From the NCBI GenBank assembly GCA_015487835.1, contig WFOY01000138.1:1-5039 (forward strand): a stretch of DNA of 5,039 bases. Reading direction: 5' to 3'. Below, in pieces: positions 4,550 to 5,039 of the stretch; position 1 is the stretch's first letter, and each line of letters begins with the position of its first letter. Below the pieces are notes generated by a model. It worked only from the letters and a program-made list of their open reading frames with translations, did no database searches and was not told where the DNA came from. The translations under genes were made by a program, and so were the position numbers. The stretch is from Aquificaceae bacterium (GTDB lineage: Bacteria; Aquificota; Aquificia; Aquificales; Aquificaceae).

Positions 4550-5039
4550 ATGGAAGATCACCTGCTCGAGGTCAGCGAGAACGTCCACCTTTCTGGAAGG
4601 ACCTGGCTTCTGAAGCTGTTAGCCCCAAAGGTGGCCAAGACCGTGAAGGCTGGACAGTTCCTGATGATGGAGGTCTCGGAGAGCTACGACCCTATGGGAA
4701 GGAGGGCCTTCGCAGTGGGAGACGTCAGGGGGGAGGAGGTCTGGATCTTCTACGACGTTGTGGGGAGGGGGACGAGGATCATGAGCGAATGGGAACCTGG
4801 ACAGAGGGTGAGGGCCTTCGGCCCCTTAGGAAAGGGACTGTTCCGCTACGAGGGTGAGAGGCACCTCCTCCTAGGGGGTGGTGTGGGCCTCGCCGGGCTT
4901 ACCCTGTTCGGGAAGAGGCTCCGGGACATGGGCAGAGAGGTGGTAATCGTTTACGGTGCGAGGACTGCTGAACAGCTCAGCATGCTGGACTGGATAAAGG
5001 AGGAGGGGTTTGAACACATAGTCTACACCGAAGACGGGA
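4550..5039 (+). CDS. pyrK: PyrK-like electron transfer flavoprotein subunit (C-terminal part cut off by window edge)
   Basis: The first 163 residues of a ferredoxin reductase-like protein resembling PyrK, the FAD/[2Fe-2S] subunit that passes electrons between class 1B dihydroorotate dehydrogenase (PyrD) and NAD. Visible motifs: AGQFLMMEV at 34-42; GRRAFAVGD at 50-58, at the site of the flavin motif usually RRPxSI; GRGTRIMSE at 72-80; GPLGKG at 91-96; GGGVGLAG at 109-116, the start of the NAD-binding lobe (usually GGGIGVAP); YGAR at 135-138; and TEDG at 160-163, usually TDDG. The Cys cluster for 2Fe-2S lies near the C-terminus in this family (about 240-280 residues) and is not in view. The start is fixed: an in-frame stop sits at 4526-4528 and ATG 4550 is the first start after it. 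No Shine-Dalgarno sequence is present. A related sulfide dehydrogenase or hydrogenase gamma subunit is the main alternative. Confidence 0.77.
   Translation, partial: MEDHLLEVSENVHLSGRTWLLKLLAPKVAKTVKAGQFLMMEVSESYDPMGRRAFAVGDVRGEEVWIFYDVVGRGTRIMSEWEPGQRVRAFGPLGKGLFRYEGERHLLLGGGVGLAGLTLFGKRLRDMGREVVIVYGARTAEQLSMLDWIKEEGFEHIVYTEDG

Noticed and set aside
1..5039. Search by eye for CRISPR repeats, tRNA or rRNA segments, insertion sequence ends, long direct or inverted repeats, riboswitches and rho-independent terminators.
   Set aside because: Nothing convincing was seen; coding sequence fills the window apart from the 23-base divergent spacer and gaps of 1 and 11 bases. A systematic repeat and covariance-model search could not be run.

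Overview
The window looks like part of a chromosome of a thermophilic Gram-negative bacterium. The Gram-negative assignment rests on KdsC, LptC, LptA and YajC: three serve LPS synthesis or export and one the bacterial Sec system. The thermophile assignment is inferred from codon use. Arginine is almost always AGG/AGA (I saw no CGN codon in the 337 visible codons of the aldehyde dehydrogenase), Glu/Lys/Arg content is high, GC is moderately high, the coding strand is purine-rich and genes are packed with almost no spacing. An Aquificota-like lineage would fit, but no 16S or other marker is present, so this is a guess.

Layout. Eight genes run on the minus strand as one tight array from 4526 down to the left edge. 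In order of transcription they are: an exported thioredoxin-fold protein (4526-4110), kdsC (4108-3593, TTG start), lptC (3596-3102), lptA (3112-2564), an HU/IHF-family DNA-binding protein (2682-2401), a geranylgeranyl-reductase-family flavoprotein (2404-1367), yajC (1365-1024) and an aldehyde dehydrogenase (1012 to beyond base 1, truncated). Junctions are 1- or 11-base gaps, 4-base ATGA overlaps, an 11-base overlap and one abnormal 119-base overlap (lptA/HU). No terminator or gap suggests a break, so they are probably one operon. A ninth gene, a PyrK-like electron-transfer flavoprotein, starts at 4550 on the plus strand and runs off the right edge. Only 23 AT-rich bases separate it from the minus-strand array, and this spacer must hold or border both promoters. 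No stretch over 25 bases is non-coding.

Function. The core is envelope biogenesis. KdsC makes the Kdo used in the LPS inner core, and LptC and LptA carry LPS from inner to outer membrane. YajC assists the SecDF translocon, and the thioredoxin-fold protein probably handles thiols outside the cytoplasm. The prenyl reductase modifies an isoprenoid (quinone side chain, lipid or carrier; substrate not readable from sequence). The HU protein sits where lptB often lies. The aldehyde dehydrogenase and the PyrK-like protein are metabolic.

I found no CRISPR array, mobile element, RNA gene or clear new system. The points most worth checking are the lptA/HU overlap, the leaderless-looking divergent start region, the prenyl reductase in an LPS operon and the altered FAD motif of the PyrK-like protein.
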